This document shows positions 22,572 to 35,365 of a DNA stretch of 64,000 bases, in pieces. Source of the DNA: Actinomucor elegans (taxonomy: Eukaryota > Mucoromycota > Mucoromycetes > Mucorales > Mucoraceae); NCBI GenBank assembly GCA_026027325.1, contig JAMSLZ010000005.1:558001-622000 (forward strand), in the 5' to 3' direction. The notes below the pieces were generated by a model. The model made no database searches, was not told where the DNA came from, and saw nothing but the letters and a program-made list of their open reading frames with translations. The position numbers and the translations under genes were made by a program. Each line of letters begins with the position of its first letter. The stretch's first letter is position 1.

Positions 22572-24758
22572 ATGCTGTGGCCTTATATTCAATTTCTTTA
22601 TGGATTTCTGTGGATTTCTGTGTTTCTTCTACAGTTTGTTCTTGGGCAAGGACTAAGTCGTGCAAGTGAGATGATATAGTAGAAAACTGAAGCGCACATT
22701 AAGTAACCGTGTATCAATAGGTTGCGGATATATTGACAAAAAAATAATTTGTTTTGGAGGTACTGAAGAAGTTGAGCACAGGAACGAAGGAGGGTTTACG
22801 GATTCCTTAATAAGTAATAAACTCTACTCTCTCGATCTAAAGAACCTCACTAAATCGAATGGGACTTTTACAAGCCTCAAAGAAGCATCACGGCAATGGA
22901 TTAAAATAACACCTACCAATCCAGAAAATTATATTGTTGAACCAAGAACAAGAGCTTGTTCAGTTACTTATGGAGACACTACATTGGTGATTTATGGCGG
23001 ATATTCGCTTTTGGGTATGTTGCTAACCAATCACACAATTGCATATGATGCTAGCGAGAACATTTGGAAAACATTGCCAAACTATTATGCGGCACCAAAC
23101 AAAGCGAAGCAAATGTTTGTATTCAAGGAGTTTGTAGAGTTGAAAATACTGACTGTAAATGTACGCTAGATTTGATACAACTTGTGTTTACAGCCCTGCA
23201 TCTGAGACAGCCATTTTTTATGGTGGTGCTACATTGCTTGATTATAATGATTACACTAGTTATAATTATAGCACCTTGAACCATGTTGTGTCTGTTAATG
23301 CTACTACTGATACAACCTTGCACAGAGTTGACAATGCAGGCTTTATGACTGTTAACATGCTTTATCCAAAGAACCCCCCGGTAATAAATGGTATAGACAT
23401 ACAGCAATCATTGACTAATAGTGTCAAATCTAGTTTTGGGCAATTCAATCACCTCAACGGGATGAGCTGAGGTTGGATTCCTACAGTGGACAAACTGCAA
23501 CCTTCCATCAAAAGAGAGGCCTGATTTACTATTTGGGTGGTTACTTTATGACTCCTAGAGATGGCTATCGAAAAGGTTTACTGAAATCATACAACTATGT
23601 TTCAACTTTTGATACATCTAGTGGACTCTGGAATAACCTTACACTAAGAGGGCCGAAAATCCCTTCTAGACGAATATTTCCTACTGCAACATTATGTGAG
23701 TATCCTTTCTTTAGATACATACATACATATTGACTTTAGCTATCTACAGTGCCCAATTCCGATGATATATTACTCTTTGGAGGTGGTTCTGGAGCCAATG
23801 CCGAGCAAGGTAAACTTGTTGAATTGTAGATTTACAAAGGAAAGCCTCTAATAACCTATATTGTAAAAGTTACTGATATATGTTACACTTTGAATCTTGA
23901 CAATAACAGTTGGACTTTCCACGAATTAGCACCAGTAGAAGAAATGAATCCAAACAGGTCTGCTCATTCAGGTAAAATTCCTATATGATAAGTATTGCAA
24001 GTCGATTCTTACTTTACATGCATGTAGCTGTTTTGGTTAATACAAGCCTTTTCATCCTATTTGGAGTAACAGCTGATTCTGTTGCTTTGGATGACATGTT
24101 GATATTGGATGTAGCATCAGTATCGAATATAACAATTGAAAAAACCTATCCTTACGATAAGAATACTGGTGTAAATGATGATTCTCCTACTGATAAAGAG
24201 ACCTTTGGCAAAGGCAATGACGAAAAATCATTATCTACAGGTGCTATCATTGGTATATCTGTCGGCTGCGTAGTGGCAGTAAGCGAGTATTATTGCTATT
24301 GAATTTGATATGCTAATTTTGTACCTGAACATTAGGTTTTGGGGATCATTGGTAGCCTCTTGTTTTTCCGTTTAAAAAAGCAAAAGGCAGTTACAGCAGA
24401 AGAGCTTGTCATAGCAAAGGAAACTAAACATGGTGATCAAGATCGAAAAAGCGAGGTACAAGAGGAAATGCATGTTGATTGGGATAAAATCGACGATCAA
24501 TTCGACAATGGTAATGGTATCCAATATCATCTTTCGCCTACTTTTGAGAGACCATCTGTTAGAATGTATTCACCCAACAGCTACGAAAGGATTCCTCCTT
24601 CTCCACAAACCCCAGACGTGAAGCTATCTTCGTTGCTATTAGATTCAAATAGTAATGCATCTAAACATACGCTTGGCAATCAGTACACAACGACTACATC
24701 TTCTTCATCGTTCAAAGAGGGAATTTTAACAAAGCCAGATATTGGTGGAGAAGCATAA
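22572..24758 (+). CDS. Secreted kelch beta-propeller membrane protein, copy 3 (complete, inverted)
   Basis: Eight exons join in phase: 22572-22665, 22721-23114, 23170-23380, 23434-23695, 23750-23809, 23870-23971, 24028-24278 and 24336-24758, giving 598 residues. Same architecture as copies 1 and 2: signal peptide (LYGFLWISVFLLQFVLG), kelch blades (ICFGGT, VIYGGYS, IFYGGAT, IYYLGGYF, LLFGGGSG, FILFGVT), one helix near residues 444-466 and an acidic/Ser-rich tail nearly identical to that of copy 2. Exons 4-7 (262, 60, 102 and 251 nt) have exactly the lengths of copy 2 exons 5-8. Exon 3 replaces two exons plus an intron of the other copies. The gene looks intact and functional. Confidence 0.85.
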
Positions 24759-26224
24759 TAAAACATAGACACATATAGAGATTACAAGACAGATTACTAG
24801 GTAGATTTATAAAACAGTAATATCTTTATTAAAAGTTATAACTTGGCGTTCGGATCGAAAGTATCCGCCCAAGGAGTGTTTAACAGTAGAAGCCATAAGT
24901 AATATAGTGGAAAGATTGAGCATTGGGTTTGGTAGTTTATTCAATAACTACCTTGGTACGAACTTCATTTGTACATATACCACCGATACTTGGACCAGAA
25001 AGAATACAAGCCGTCTAAAAGTAACTTGACGCGAAAATATGACTTCAATTGCTTCATACATTAACACACTGATGAAAGAAACGCGAGATCCTTTCCATTG
25101 CTCACTTGTTGTATTATTCTTGTTAGCAAAAAATTGTTTATAAAGTATTTTGTGTACTGCTAACCTCATTCAGCCAGCGTCAATTCACTTTTGTAAACTT
25201 CAGTGCCTTCACGTAGCATACATCACCTATGGAGACTCCTCTATCGCCAGACTCCATCTACCACAAAAACTGAATCGGTATGACTTTGCCTTAAAGGTAT
25301 GAAAGAAAACAGTGTATTTACTGATACTATAAACATATATAAATGACTCTGGAGCAGCAAAAGTAGCTTGCCATGACTTCAATAAGCAGATTAACAGCCT
25401 TGAAGATGATTGCAGGCGCCTGGCCATTGTTCATAAATACCTTGATCGCTCTATTCTTGAGATATTGTGGGCCATGGGAAGCATTAGTTGACAAAAAACC
25501 GTTTTTAGGAAAGATACTACGTTTATCAAAGGTTTACCTTCATTACCCACTGATACGCAAAATACTCATTTGAAGCAGATGAGATTTCCATTCACAACAT
25601 TGCGCCTATTGAAAGCTAGTATAGAAAAGTGTCCTTCTGATTATGACCAAGTATACTGAACCTCCTCGGATTGACATGATATACGTTATGTTAAAATGGT
25701 AGAACATATGGCAATTTACATTTCTTGAACGATTATAGTTTAGCGTCGTATTTGATGATTATTAAGTATTAGTATGTAAAATGATAGGGTCGTATTCTAT
25801 TTTAGTGGATGGTTAGAAATTATACACATTTCATATAACCTAAGTCAATGATTTGTAAATCTCTGCATATTTCGGTTTAAAGTTACATTTGACTGTCAGT
25901 ACATATACTTGGAACGAACTGCCTCATCTGTTAGAAATATCAGTTAATTATAATAGACGGTGTGTATATTATACTAATGGCAGCTAGTAAAGTATATTCA
26001 TTTCATACATGTGGCGATGTTCTTATAGAAAGATCTCAGTCTAATGTCATATTAGACAAGTGCTTCGTGTTTAGAATACGTTGTTGCATCTAGTAAATTT
26101 CAGCATTCTTGGTCATATTAAATGTCACACGCATGCACTTGTTCTATTTACCGGGCTATTCCCATCGAAAAAATAGCATTAAACCAAGGGCTCAATTTTA
26201 ACTACAGGATATAGGTCATATTAT
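24759..26224. other. 3' flank of kelch copy 3, part of the duplicated unit
   Basis: Bases 24759-25500 align, in opposite orientation, with the 3' flank of copy 2 (2337 down to about 1600), for example TAATAAAACATA right after the stop and AAAAGTAACTTGACGC further on. Short ORFs at 24948-25169 (-) and 25373-25573 (+) lie in this duplicated DNA and have no known domain. From 25600 to 26224 there is only AT-rich sequence. Confidence 0.5.
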
Positions 26225-27952
26225 TTACTTTTTGAACATGTTTAATTTATCAGCTTTACTTGCTAATATGTCTATTTGATTCGATATGACTTTCTTCCAT
26301 CTTGTATTGGTTAAAAACATGGCGTGTTCAAGTCCATCCATGACATGAGCATCCACTCCTTTCTCAACGAGGTAATTGTAGACACAAGCACTACCGACAA
26401 TACCGTCCTTTTCTGACAAGAATATAGCGGCATTGGACAAAGTGTCAATTTCAGGTTTTGGTATTAATGAAGCAGGTACTGTAGTTGTCTGAGCAGAAGG
26501 TGGTGTAGTAATGGCTGCATCCGTTTTGGTAGTGGATTGAGCAAAGAAGATTGTTTCATACCATTGGAAATGACGCGAGATATAGTTGCTGATATAAAGT
26601 TCTCTGGCAGCACCATAATGCATGATATACTTTTTTTTTAAAAAAAAATGGTTTAGCTGATGGTATTATTGATAGTATGTAGTGTAGTTACCTCGAATAT
26701 TGTCTTGGGGATACGATGAACAAAGTTGAAGGCGACATTGTGATAATGAAGTAGGAAACAGATGGGATCAATCATGACCATGCCACCCACAATCTCTGGT
26801 GCCATGTTCATGACCCAGCTAGCTATGCCAGTGCCCAATGAATGAGACACAAAAATAGCATTGTCGTATCCATATCGCTGCAACATCTCCGAAACCTCCT
26901 TCACGGTCTCTGCTGCTGAAGGAACATTGTCGACCATACGCATCGCTACATACGGGAGTTCTACTAAAAAGATAGGTCGATCTAAATGTGACAGTTGGTG
27001 TATGAATTCTGCGTAACATATTACACCTGCGCCAATGCCATGGATGAACACGAGAGGTGTCTTTTTTTCTGAGGTTGAACGATACCAATACGAAATGAGC
27101 TTGCCTCGAGTTGGCTTTGTGGTGATATCTTCTACAGGCATGATAAAGGCGGCTTTGAATGATTGTAGGCCGTTTTCAAACATTTGCAATGCGCCTCCCC
27201 ATAAAACGCCAGGTGCCATGGTACCTGCATGCGTAAATCCCCATACCTTTTGTAATAATAAGATATTAAATGTGCAAGTAACCAAGTAAAGTACTACATA
27301 GACCAGTAATGGACGATGCACTGCTTGTACAGGATCTAAATTGAGTCGGATGCATTCCAGGTTTGGATTCAAGCCTTTGGTAAAAGTAACATGGAACCAT
27401 TCTTCGGCTGTCGATATCATCCATTCTATTTCATTGGCCCAAGCTTCGTTTTGTCGAACAACGTCTAGATGATCGTGCCAAAAAGCCCAAGCAAACCTAT
27501 GAAAAAAAAAAGGAGAGGATGATTTATTACTGCGTTACACGGTAAAGAGGTAACACCAACCATAATGCTAGGTTTTCTCTTTGAATGTCTTTGAACTGTG
27601 GATGTGAATGGTCCTTTTTATAGTAGAACCAGCCTTCGGCCCATGTATTGATTGTGCCAATAGATTTGACGCAATTCCAGTAGAGAGCTTCTCTTTCTCG
27701 CTGGTTCAAAGGCTTCTTGGGTTTGGTTGTCTGTTGTAATCTGTCTCTAGTGTTTATAAAGTAGTAATAGAATGCCAGTTCAACCAGGCTCCACACTATG
27801 GCAAGTGGGATGATACAAGGTGATATATGGTATATGCTAAATGATAGAGTTTTGAACAAGGATGTTTGACTAGCAATGTATGGTAATGCAAATAGACATG
27901 ATATTAATAACACACTTTTTGGCATTGAAGCTAATTGATTAGTGGACGTCAT
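26225..27952 (-). CDS. Membrane-anchored alpha/beta hydrolase
   Basis: Exons 27952-27531, 27496-26692 and 26629-26225 join in frame to 543 residues. The N-terminal 60 residues hold two hydrophobic helices, and a third lies near residues 205-222 (LVYVVLYLVTCTFNILLL). The hydrolase fold begins with FIHGIGAG (oxyanion loop, about 290-297). The nucleophile elbow is SHSLGTG (Ser about 360), where the usual first Gly of GxSxG is Ser. An Asp in FLSEKDGIV and a His in LEHAMFL complete a plausible triad. This layout is found in fungal membrane lipases/esterases of unknown substrate. An activity on lipid esters is inference. Confidence 0.8.
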
Positions 27953-28130
27953 TAAATATCAGAAGTAAAAGAAAAAAAAAGAGAGAGAGAAACTGAAATA
28001 TATGAAACAATAAATATATTATATAGAAATACCGCCGTCTTTTACTGGCTACGACAGTTTTAAAAGGAGTTACTACTAAGGTTGACATTTTGCTTCATTG
28101 CTAAAGGAGTAGCCTTCTTTATTGATTATT

Positions 28131-31032
28131 TCAATTGATATAAGTCAGTTCTATCAAAACAAGTCAGTAAACTGCAAAGTCGATCACTAGACAAACCTAC
28201 CTCTAAGTCTTGCTCTTAAAGTATCCAACTCTGGTATAGGTCGATTGAAATGATACTACCAAAAAGAATAAGTTAACCTCATAGCAATAGTAGTGAATAT
28301 TTGTAAGCTACTTTACATTTAATTGTGAAGATACTCTTGGTACAACATTGTCAAGAATAAATGATACGTTCATGGAAGCAATCGTTCTCTATTGGAACAC
28401 GAAGCGATTAAAACAATGTGTCAAATCTCCAAAAGCGGATTCTTACCTGTTCTTTTGATAGGTCTTTCTTGCGAGATTCAGCTATCATTGACCTCAAGTA
28501 ATGCTCCGTCAGCTGGCATACACTATCAATGACTGTAGAGTACAGCTAATGACAGGGTGTTAGTAGCCTATCTGGTGTAGCCTTCTTTTTTTTTTTTTTT
28601 TTTTTTTTTTGTCTGAGTTACCTGCAATTTGGAGAGCAGGCAAATATCATTGGAAAACTTGACTAGCAAATTATAAAAGCTAACAACACTTGAAGTCACT
28701 TTAACATCGTTGCCCAAGCCTTGACCTGACACAACATGGAAGCTGTCATTGCTTATCAGCTTGTTAATTTTTTCAATATTTCTCTTTTGATAAGAAATGA
28801 CAGTTTCCTTGACATTCTCTAGAAATAAGTCTTCCAAAAGAAACTTGAGATCCAATCCTACTTTACGAAGCTACACCAATGTGTTATTAATAACCAAAAA
28901 AAAAAAAAAAGGAATCAAAGTAGACTTACAATAGAGCATTGATCTAATGTAGACTTGAAACAGTCTGCAATCACTTGGCAGCTCAATTGGCTTTGACCAA
29001 ATACTTGTCTTTTGTAAATATCAGCGTAAATTTCCGTTTGTTCCCGAACCCATGTCACGAAACCAGAAGCCATATCATTTTGTTTGAAAGAATCTCTGTA
29101 CCATTCACAAGTGTTTCGAATTAATGTAAACACAACCAGCGCAAGCTCACTGATATATGTTGTAATATCACCCTCAAAGACGAGTTGTCTAGGTAATATA
29201 TGAGCAAACTTGACTGTATTTTCGACTGACGGTGTTTACCTTATTCTTTTCTTGATGATCAATGTACGTGTTCCCAAGAATACTTGACGTGCCTATTTTC
29301 ACTCACCCATCAGTATTATACAAGTTGAAATAAAGGAGATACCCTACTTTTTCACTCTTGTCTAGTCTTAGCAGCCAATTTACGTATCGCTGAAACTGAA
29401 TCTTGGTGAGTAATGTATTACTGAGGTCTCTACTGATGATTTGGCTCAATGTATCTGTGTAATGCTCAATCTGATCTTTGGCTTCTCGCACAATAGGTAA
29501 TGAGCTTGAGGAGGTTGCTACAATATGGCGAGCTATCATCAATTAGTTAAGGCTCAATCTGGAAGAGCTTCTTACCTTTCTCCAAATAGATTACGCTCTT
29601 TTCAAATTCTCTCAATGCAATCAGTACCTCCAATTGATCTGATAGATCTACCAACCATTTTTCTTTCTCGGGATGAAGATTATTTGCGTCGCGAGGCTAT
29701 TCTCTATATGATTAGTAACAGATATCATCGTGCTGAAATGCGAGTACCTTTCTTATGTCAGCTTTTAATGATGGAAATAGAGTGAGTAAGATGATCACAA
29801 TAGCAAGGCCTTCAATGCTTACCGGACTGTGGGGTATCCAATTGTCTATCGTCGTTTTCATCAATCATACGCCTATAAGCGTTTAACAATCCTAGCTTGT
29901 CTTGGATAGTTTCTGAACGATATATAAATGTATCGGGGTATACGACGATCCTTAATGCATTGGTAATGTCTAGTAGAAGTAAATTAATTTCAAATTGGGA
30001 ATTTTTTTTTTTTTTTTTGGATTGAATTGCTGGAAAATACCTGAAGAATCTTTGATGTCTACTATACTTAAGTCTTGAATACTCCAGCAATGATCAGCGA
30101 CTAACTTGTTTCCTCTTCTTCGTGCCAACAACAAACAGTCATTGAGCAAAAACAAATGAACAGCTTGTCGAGGCTGAAGCGTCTTGGGATTGATATCATA
30201 GAAATTGACACATTCTCGAACGATATGACGATTTTGAGCTTGTGGAATGAATCTCTGTGATCCCTCCACATTCTCCCATAATGCCATGATTTGAGCTCTA
30301 TAAATACTGTGCATATCACTTGCCATCAAGTCACTCTTCTTTCGATTATTAGAAGATGCAATGATAGATTCCAGAGTACCTTTTTTTTTTCTTGAAATAT
30401 AAGTCATTGTATTTAAAAAGCCTCGGGTCATTTATTTACCTGGCATTTTGCTGATATCAGAAGAGTTGGTTGCGGCTAAAAAGCTCTCCCAAATCGACTT
30501 GAGTTCGTTCAAATACTCCTTAACGCTCAATACATCTGCATCCAGATTCGATATTTCTTTTGAAATAGACACAAACTCGGTATAGTTTCGATACACGTTA
30601 CGCTGAAGATCTCCACCTACAACGTGCTTGGCATCCAATAAGGACTTGTAAAATCCTCGGATACCTTCTTCGTTGGTATCGCCCAACGTTCTTCGCACAA
30701 CTAAACCAATATTTTATTAGTCTCCTGAGTTACGGTTTATCATTGCGTCTTGGAGAGGACTCACATTCTTCCGGTTGAAGGCTTTCATCGGCAAATCGAT
30801 GTAAGTCGACTGTGATGGGTGCAGATGGTGCGGTTTTGGGTGTAGATGCATGCGATACATAAGGTGATGGTGTTGATTTTGGTGAAAGGACGTTGGAACC
30901 GCTGGGTGAAGAAACAGAAGAAGTATTGGACTGTTGCTTATTTTTATCTTTCCTCATAAAGTGCTCAGCTCCTCCTAGACCTTTCTTACGAAGCGTACCT
31001 ACAGTCTTCATTTTTTTTTCTATGGTATTCAA
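28131..31032 (-). CDS. EXO84: Exocyst complex component Exo84
   Basis: Roughly a dozen exons. I checked 31032-30765, 30700-30440, 30379-30041 and 29969-29823 base by base, and later exons by frame. Order: Ser/Pro-rich N-terminus, Vps51/Exo84-like coiled coil (YTEFVSISKEISNLDADVLS), PH domain (AVHLFLLNDCLLLARRRGNK), then the helical Exo84 C-terminal bundle (EKWLVDLSDQLEVLIALREF). It is an octameric exocyst subunit that tethers secretory vesicles at the growing tip before SNARE fusion. The last intron is optional in my model. Unspliced, the frame stops at 28187; a good donor GTAGGT, branch TTACTGAC and acceptor TTGATAG would instead end it at 28131. Intron poly-T runs reach 24 nt (about 28587-28610). 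Confidence 0.88.
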
Positions 31033-31755
31033 CGTGAAAAAGAAGAGTTATACAGTATAGGAGGGTAACCTCCAACTGATAATTTGAAAATGTGCGGGGA
31101 TTGTATTCTGAATTAAAGGTGATGTCCTCGGATATATTGTTTCGAAACTTCAATACTTTCATTGTGAATATAAGTGCTTAACTTAAATCTAGAGGATGCT
31201 GCTCTTATACAAAAGTAAGCTTATGCTTTTTTTTCTTCAATTTTGTGCGTGTAATAAAAAAAACATGGTTTTTTGTTTGCAAAAACCATGGATACCAAAA
31301 ACTGAGTATGAATCGAGGTTTATTTTATATTTTGAAAGCGCTATATATTTATGCACTATTTGATGTATAGTATGCTTTTGTATCCATTTTGTTAATATAC
31401 TTTGTATGTATCAAGCTTTATTATTATTACTATCATTATTATTATGCAACAGTAGACTTAAAGTTAATTAGAGGACAGCTCATCGAGCTTTAACAATCGC
31501 AAAAAAAAAAAAAAAAATAACAGTTTTCTATCCTCCGTTCGCCAATCAAAATGCGCATGAATCGCTGGCTTGAAATATAAATCATTCGGCCAATTAGACT
31601 GCTGTAAATTCCAGCCCAATCTCAGTTGTGTGTGTCTAGTGAATTGGATGCGTCATTGAATATTTTAAGCATGTCACTACAGCGAATGGGAGCCATTTAT
31701 TAGACGAAATTGGGTCAACTTTAATCATCTATTTCAATTCTTTTGACTAGTCGAT
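31033..31755. other. Intergenic between EXO84 and the transposase
   Basis: AT-rich sequence with an A-tract at 31501-31517 and no gene. The right end may include the left border of the transposon (see 31690). Confidence 0.4.
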
Positions 31756-33296
31756 ATGAGTACCAATAACAACAGAACTGGACAAACCAAGAAAACCGGA
31801 CGGAGTAAGCGAGGTTCTTACGACAAGATCTCAATCCAAAAGCGAGAAAAGGCAGTGGAAATTTACCAAAATACCATTGGCATCTCCATCAATAAAATTG
31901 CCATTCAAGCCAGACTTCCTAAATCAACTTGCTATAATATTATTAAGCGCTTTGAAGAAACAGGCAGCGTTGTAACCAAGAAAAGAGGTGGAGAAAAGAA
32001 GGGTGATCTTGACGAAGCACATATCGCTTATCTGACAAGACTTCTTGATGAACAAGACATTACGACTGCAAAAGATTTAAAAACCAAAATGATGGAGGGC
32101 TTGGGAACAACCGACTCGTCTGGGCTCTCGGTTTCTGCAATTCAACGCTGCATTAAAGCCCATATCGGGTTCTCTTTGAAACGTAAACTTCGATATCCCA
32201 TTCAAAGAAACGATGAAGAGGTATTGCAGAAGCGTTACGAATTTGTTCAAAAGCTCTTTTTGGAATCCATTGATTATAGGCATAATTGTATCTTTGTAGA
32301 AGAAAGTGGGTTCAATCTATGGTTAATTAAAGGACAAGCCTATTCTCCCAAGATAGACAAGCCTAATGTCCCTATCTACAGAAGTAGAGCAAGAAATATA
32401 TCTATTGTAGCTGCTATTTCAAGCAATGGTGTTGAATACAGCGCTGTCAACCTCATGTTGAGCTCGGCCCATGGTGGTGTTACTACTCAATATTTGAAGG
32501 ATTTGATCAGAACAATGGATGAACAAAATAGACCTCCTCAAACGTTTGTTATGGATGAGTTTAGTCTCATTAATGCCCTTGAAGTAAAAGAGGTACATGC
32601 CTTTACTTGTAATTTACTACAAATTGATACTAATCTGAACGTGTAGATGTTTCATAATCCTGCTTGCCGTCATAAACTACTTTTTATTCCTCCTTGGTCT
32701 CCTTTCTTAAATCCTGTAGAAGGATTATTCACCAAGGTACTTGGAAATGTCAGCCGTAATTCTACTGATGATACTGAAGAAATCAAGAATGCCATCATGG
32801 CAGCCCTTGCTACAGTTACAGTTGCTGACTGTCAGCAATGGATCGGTGCACCATTGAACTTTTATCACCAATGTTTCCAGAAACAGGATTGGATTGGTTA
32901 AATCAAAGACTGTATGCCCTTTATCATATAACTATCTTTATAAATATCAATTATCCTATAACAATAAAGTCTATTTAACAGAGAACGAATGAAGCCTACT
33001 TGGGAAACTTTACTATCTAGGCTGCGATTGAATTTAAGCAAAAGCGAAACAGCGTGCCTAGAGTTCTATTTAAGAGACAATGTGAAACTGTTTGGCTAAC
33101 ACCGTAACTGTGAAATGCAATTTGGGAAGTGAATTCTTACAGTCGAAGCACATAATGCATCACTAATATCCCTCAATACATCACTAGTTCCTTATCACTT
33201 TATGCGTTATTGTATTATCCTTTATCATATTAATGTACATGAATTAAATTTGAAGCATTCCAGTGAATATTTTTGCAATTGGTCTATTAATGGCTC
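31690..33296 (+). mobile_element. Possible Tc1/mariner (IS630-type) element, borders tentative
   Basis: The sequence GAGCCATTTATTAGACGAAATTG at 31690 has an imperfect inverted counterpart at 33276-33296 (GAGCCATTAATAGACCAATTG on the minus strand). A 1.6 kb element carrying a central transposase would be a normal size. The match is short and no clean TA duplication is visible, so these borders are only a proposal. Confidence 0.3.
31756..32901 (+). pseudogene. Tc1/mariner (IS630) transposase with in-frame stop
   Basis: The frame from ATG 31756 is open to a TAG at 32644-32646 (296 residues), then continues in the same frame to 32901. N-terminus: helix-turn-helix with KIAIQARLPKSTCYNIIKRF. Catalytic domain: CIFVEESGFNLWL, where the first Asp of the usual VDESGFN is Glu; TFVMDEFSLIN for the second Asp; and PPWSPFLNPVEGLFTKV for the last acidic residue. 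The TAG lies between the second and third catalytic motifs, so the encoded product lacks the last one. The altered first residue also suggests inactivity. Otherwise the coding sequence is well preserved, pointing to recent death. Confidence 0.85.
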
Positions 33297-35365
33297 GCCC
33301 TTGTTTCATTTGTGGTTTGCATTGATTATGAACAATGGTGCCTCGTTTCATTGGCTGTGGATGTTTGAATATTGATTGTGTGCAACACAGGTCATTTAGA
33401 TTAAATAAGCAGGCCCTGTTCTTTTACAATCCAAGATAACGCCTTTATTTCTAGGAAACATTTGCTACAAATGGCTTTCATTTAGATGAATAAATATTTA
33501 AAACTATGCACTAGCATAATAAAGCATGAGATACCTTTCAACATTATAACTTTTTATTTTATTTTATTTTTTGGTCATGCCTAGTGTCATTCTAAGGAAA
33601 ATCGCGTTATCAATCAATACTTTAATGCACAAATCTGAACCGATCATTTTTGACATAGTGTTCCCTATCTTCGACTATATATTTATATATATATTTTCTA
33701 TATGAAAAATAAATTTTTCGCTTCTGACCGAAGATTTTATTTTTTTAGCAAAATTTCTTCATTTTATTGGCTGGCGGTGATTTAGCATCATACCACCATG
33801 TACATGGTGCGACCAGACAAGCTTTTTTGTTATATGCAGTTGACTCTAAATCAACATGAAAATAATACTATAACCTGGATCCTCAGTAGATGTATAAAAA
33901 TTATACACTCAATATACTCAACTTTCTCAAACATATATATATATATATATATTACATTTTGAATCCTTTTATTCTGTCATGAATTCTACGTAATTTCAAA
34001 ATACAGCCCAATTTTCTATAACCTTTATCCAAGGCTAAAAGCGCTATCATGTGCTCGATGTTCTTTGCAATCTTTTTTTTTCCAATACAAGAGTTTCAGC
34101 GCTTGGAGTTAAAATGCCGACAATTGGGCGCCCTATTTGATTTGTAGCATTTCGGTCGATCTCAGTTAAATGTCGCATTTGAAGAGTGGTACGTGTTTAT
34201 AATGAGACACTCGGTTTTGTAAATAGTTTTATTTGATTTGAATACATTAATGTCCTAATGACATTTTGTTCAATTCGCCCATTCAATTTTTTTTTCATGA
34301 TAAACTTTTATACGGTCTTGCCCATATTAGTTCTGCAGCATGCTGACACAATATTGACAAATATACACCATTGGATTATATGAAGACATTTTTTTTATTA
34401 TTGAAACATTCTAGGCACGCATCCACGTCCTTTTCACAGTAACCTTGCATGATATATTTCTTTCACATGGGTTCGTGTGAATGCGCCTTATAAAGTCCCT
34501 CATCATTTATTACATTTTAATCGGGAAACGGGATATCACTGCTGAGATTATAGTAGGTTGCACGCGTTTAAAAAAAAAAAAAACGCAAGCAAGTGGGAAA
34601 TATATTGACATTTTGATTGGTGGAAAGCATCAAATGGCGATCTTTTTAGTTCCCCATTTCCCACGGGAATTCATTTTTGAGCCTTTAGTTTTTTTTTTCT
34701 GAACAGTTACAGAAATGCACTATGTTACGTTTTTTTTTTTTGTATATTTATATTTATATTTTATAAGCAAAGATACTGGCCTTATTTTCACACACTCATT
34801 TCTCACGCGTTTTATTTTTTTTTTTACTAAAAATAAGATGATGATTTAGTTGTAGACTTTTACAAGTGTGTAACTAAGTGGAATAAAGAGGGAAATTTTT
34901 ACAGAATTGGGTTTCAAACAGGGGAATTACACATTTGACGCTCTTTTATACATGCTGAACGAGTGTATTCTCGATTATACTATAGATCAAAAGTCTCTTA
35001 AATGAATCTATAGTACGGCGATTTATGTTCAATTGCAAGATTATGAACAAAATTCATGATGATCGATTAAAGTTTCGGATATGTTACAAATTAAACCCTG
35101 TCCCTGTAGCCAATGAATGGCTAAATTAGTTTCAGCCAATAGTTTACATTTACTCGAAATGATTCATTGTAAATGGGCCACTCCCGTCCAACTTTCCCAC
35201 AGTCTAAAAGATAAGGGTAGAATCGACATTACACAGTATACTTGATATGGAAACTGCAGTTATTCATGGCAAGACACTTTATTTACATAATTATAAAAAA
35301 AAAGGAAACTATACATAAAGAAAAAGAAACTATACAGAAACAATACATATACATATATATATATA
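32902..35365. other. Intergenic, homopolymer-rich
   Basis: About 2.5 kb without a supported gene. It contains many A- and T-tracts, an AT microsatellite at 33931-33951, and repeated fragments like AGCCAAT. The 34481-34702 ORF is low complexity and rejected. Confidence 0.4.

Noticed and set aside
23115..23169. Later donor (GTTTGTAGAG) for kelch intron 2
   Set aside because: It would make a 40 nt intron in copy 3 only. The earlier donor at CAAAT|GTTTGT gives 55 nt in all three copies and a conserved KQI(F/Y)D join.
34481..34702. 73-codon plus-strand ORF
   Set aside because: Contains poly-Lys and poly-Phe from homopolymers, with no family and no conserved context.
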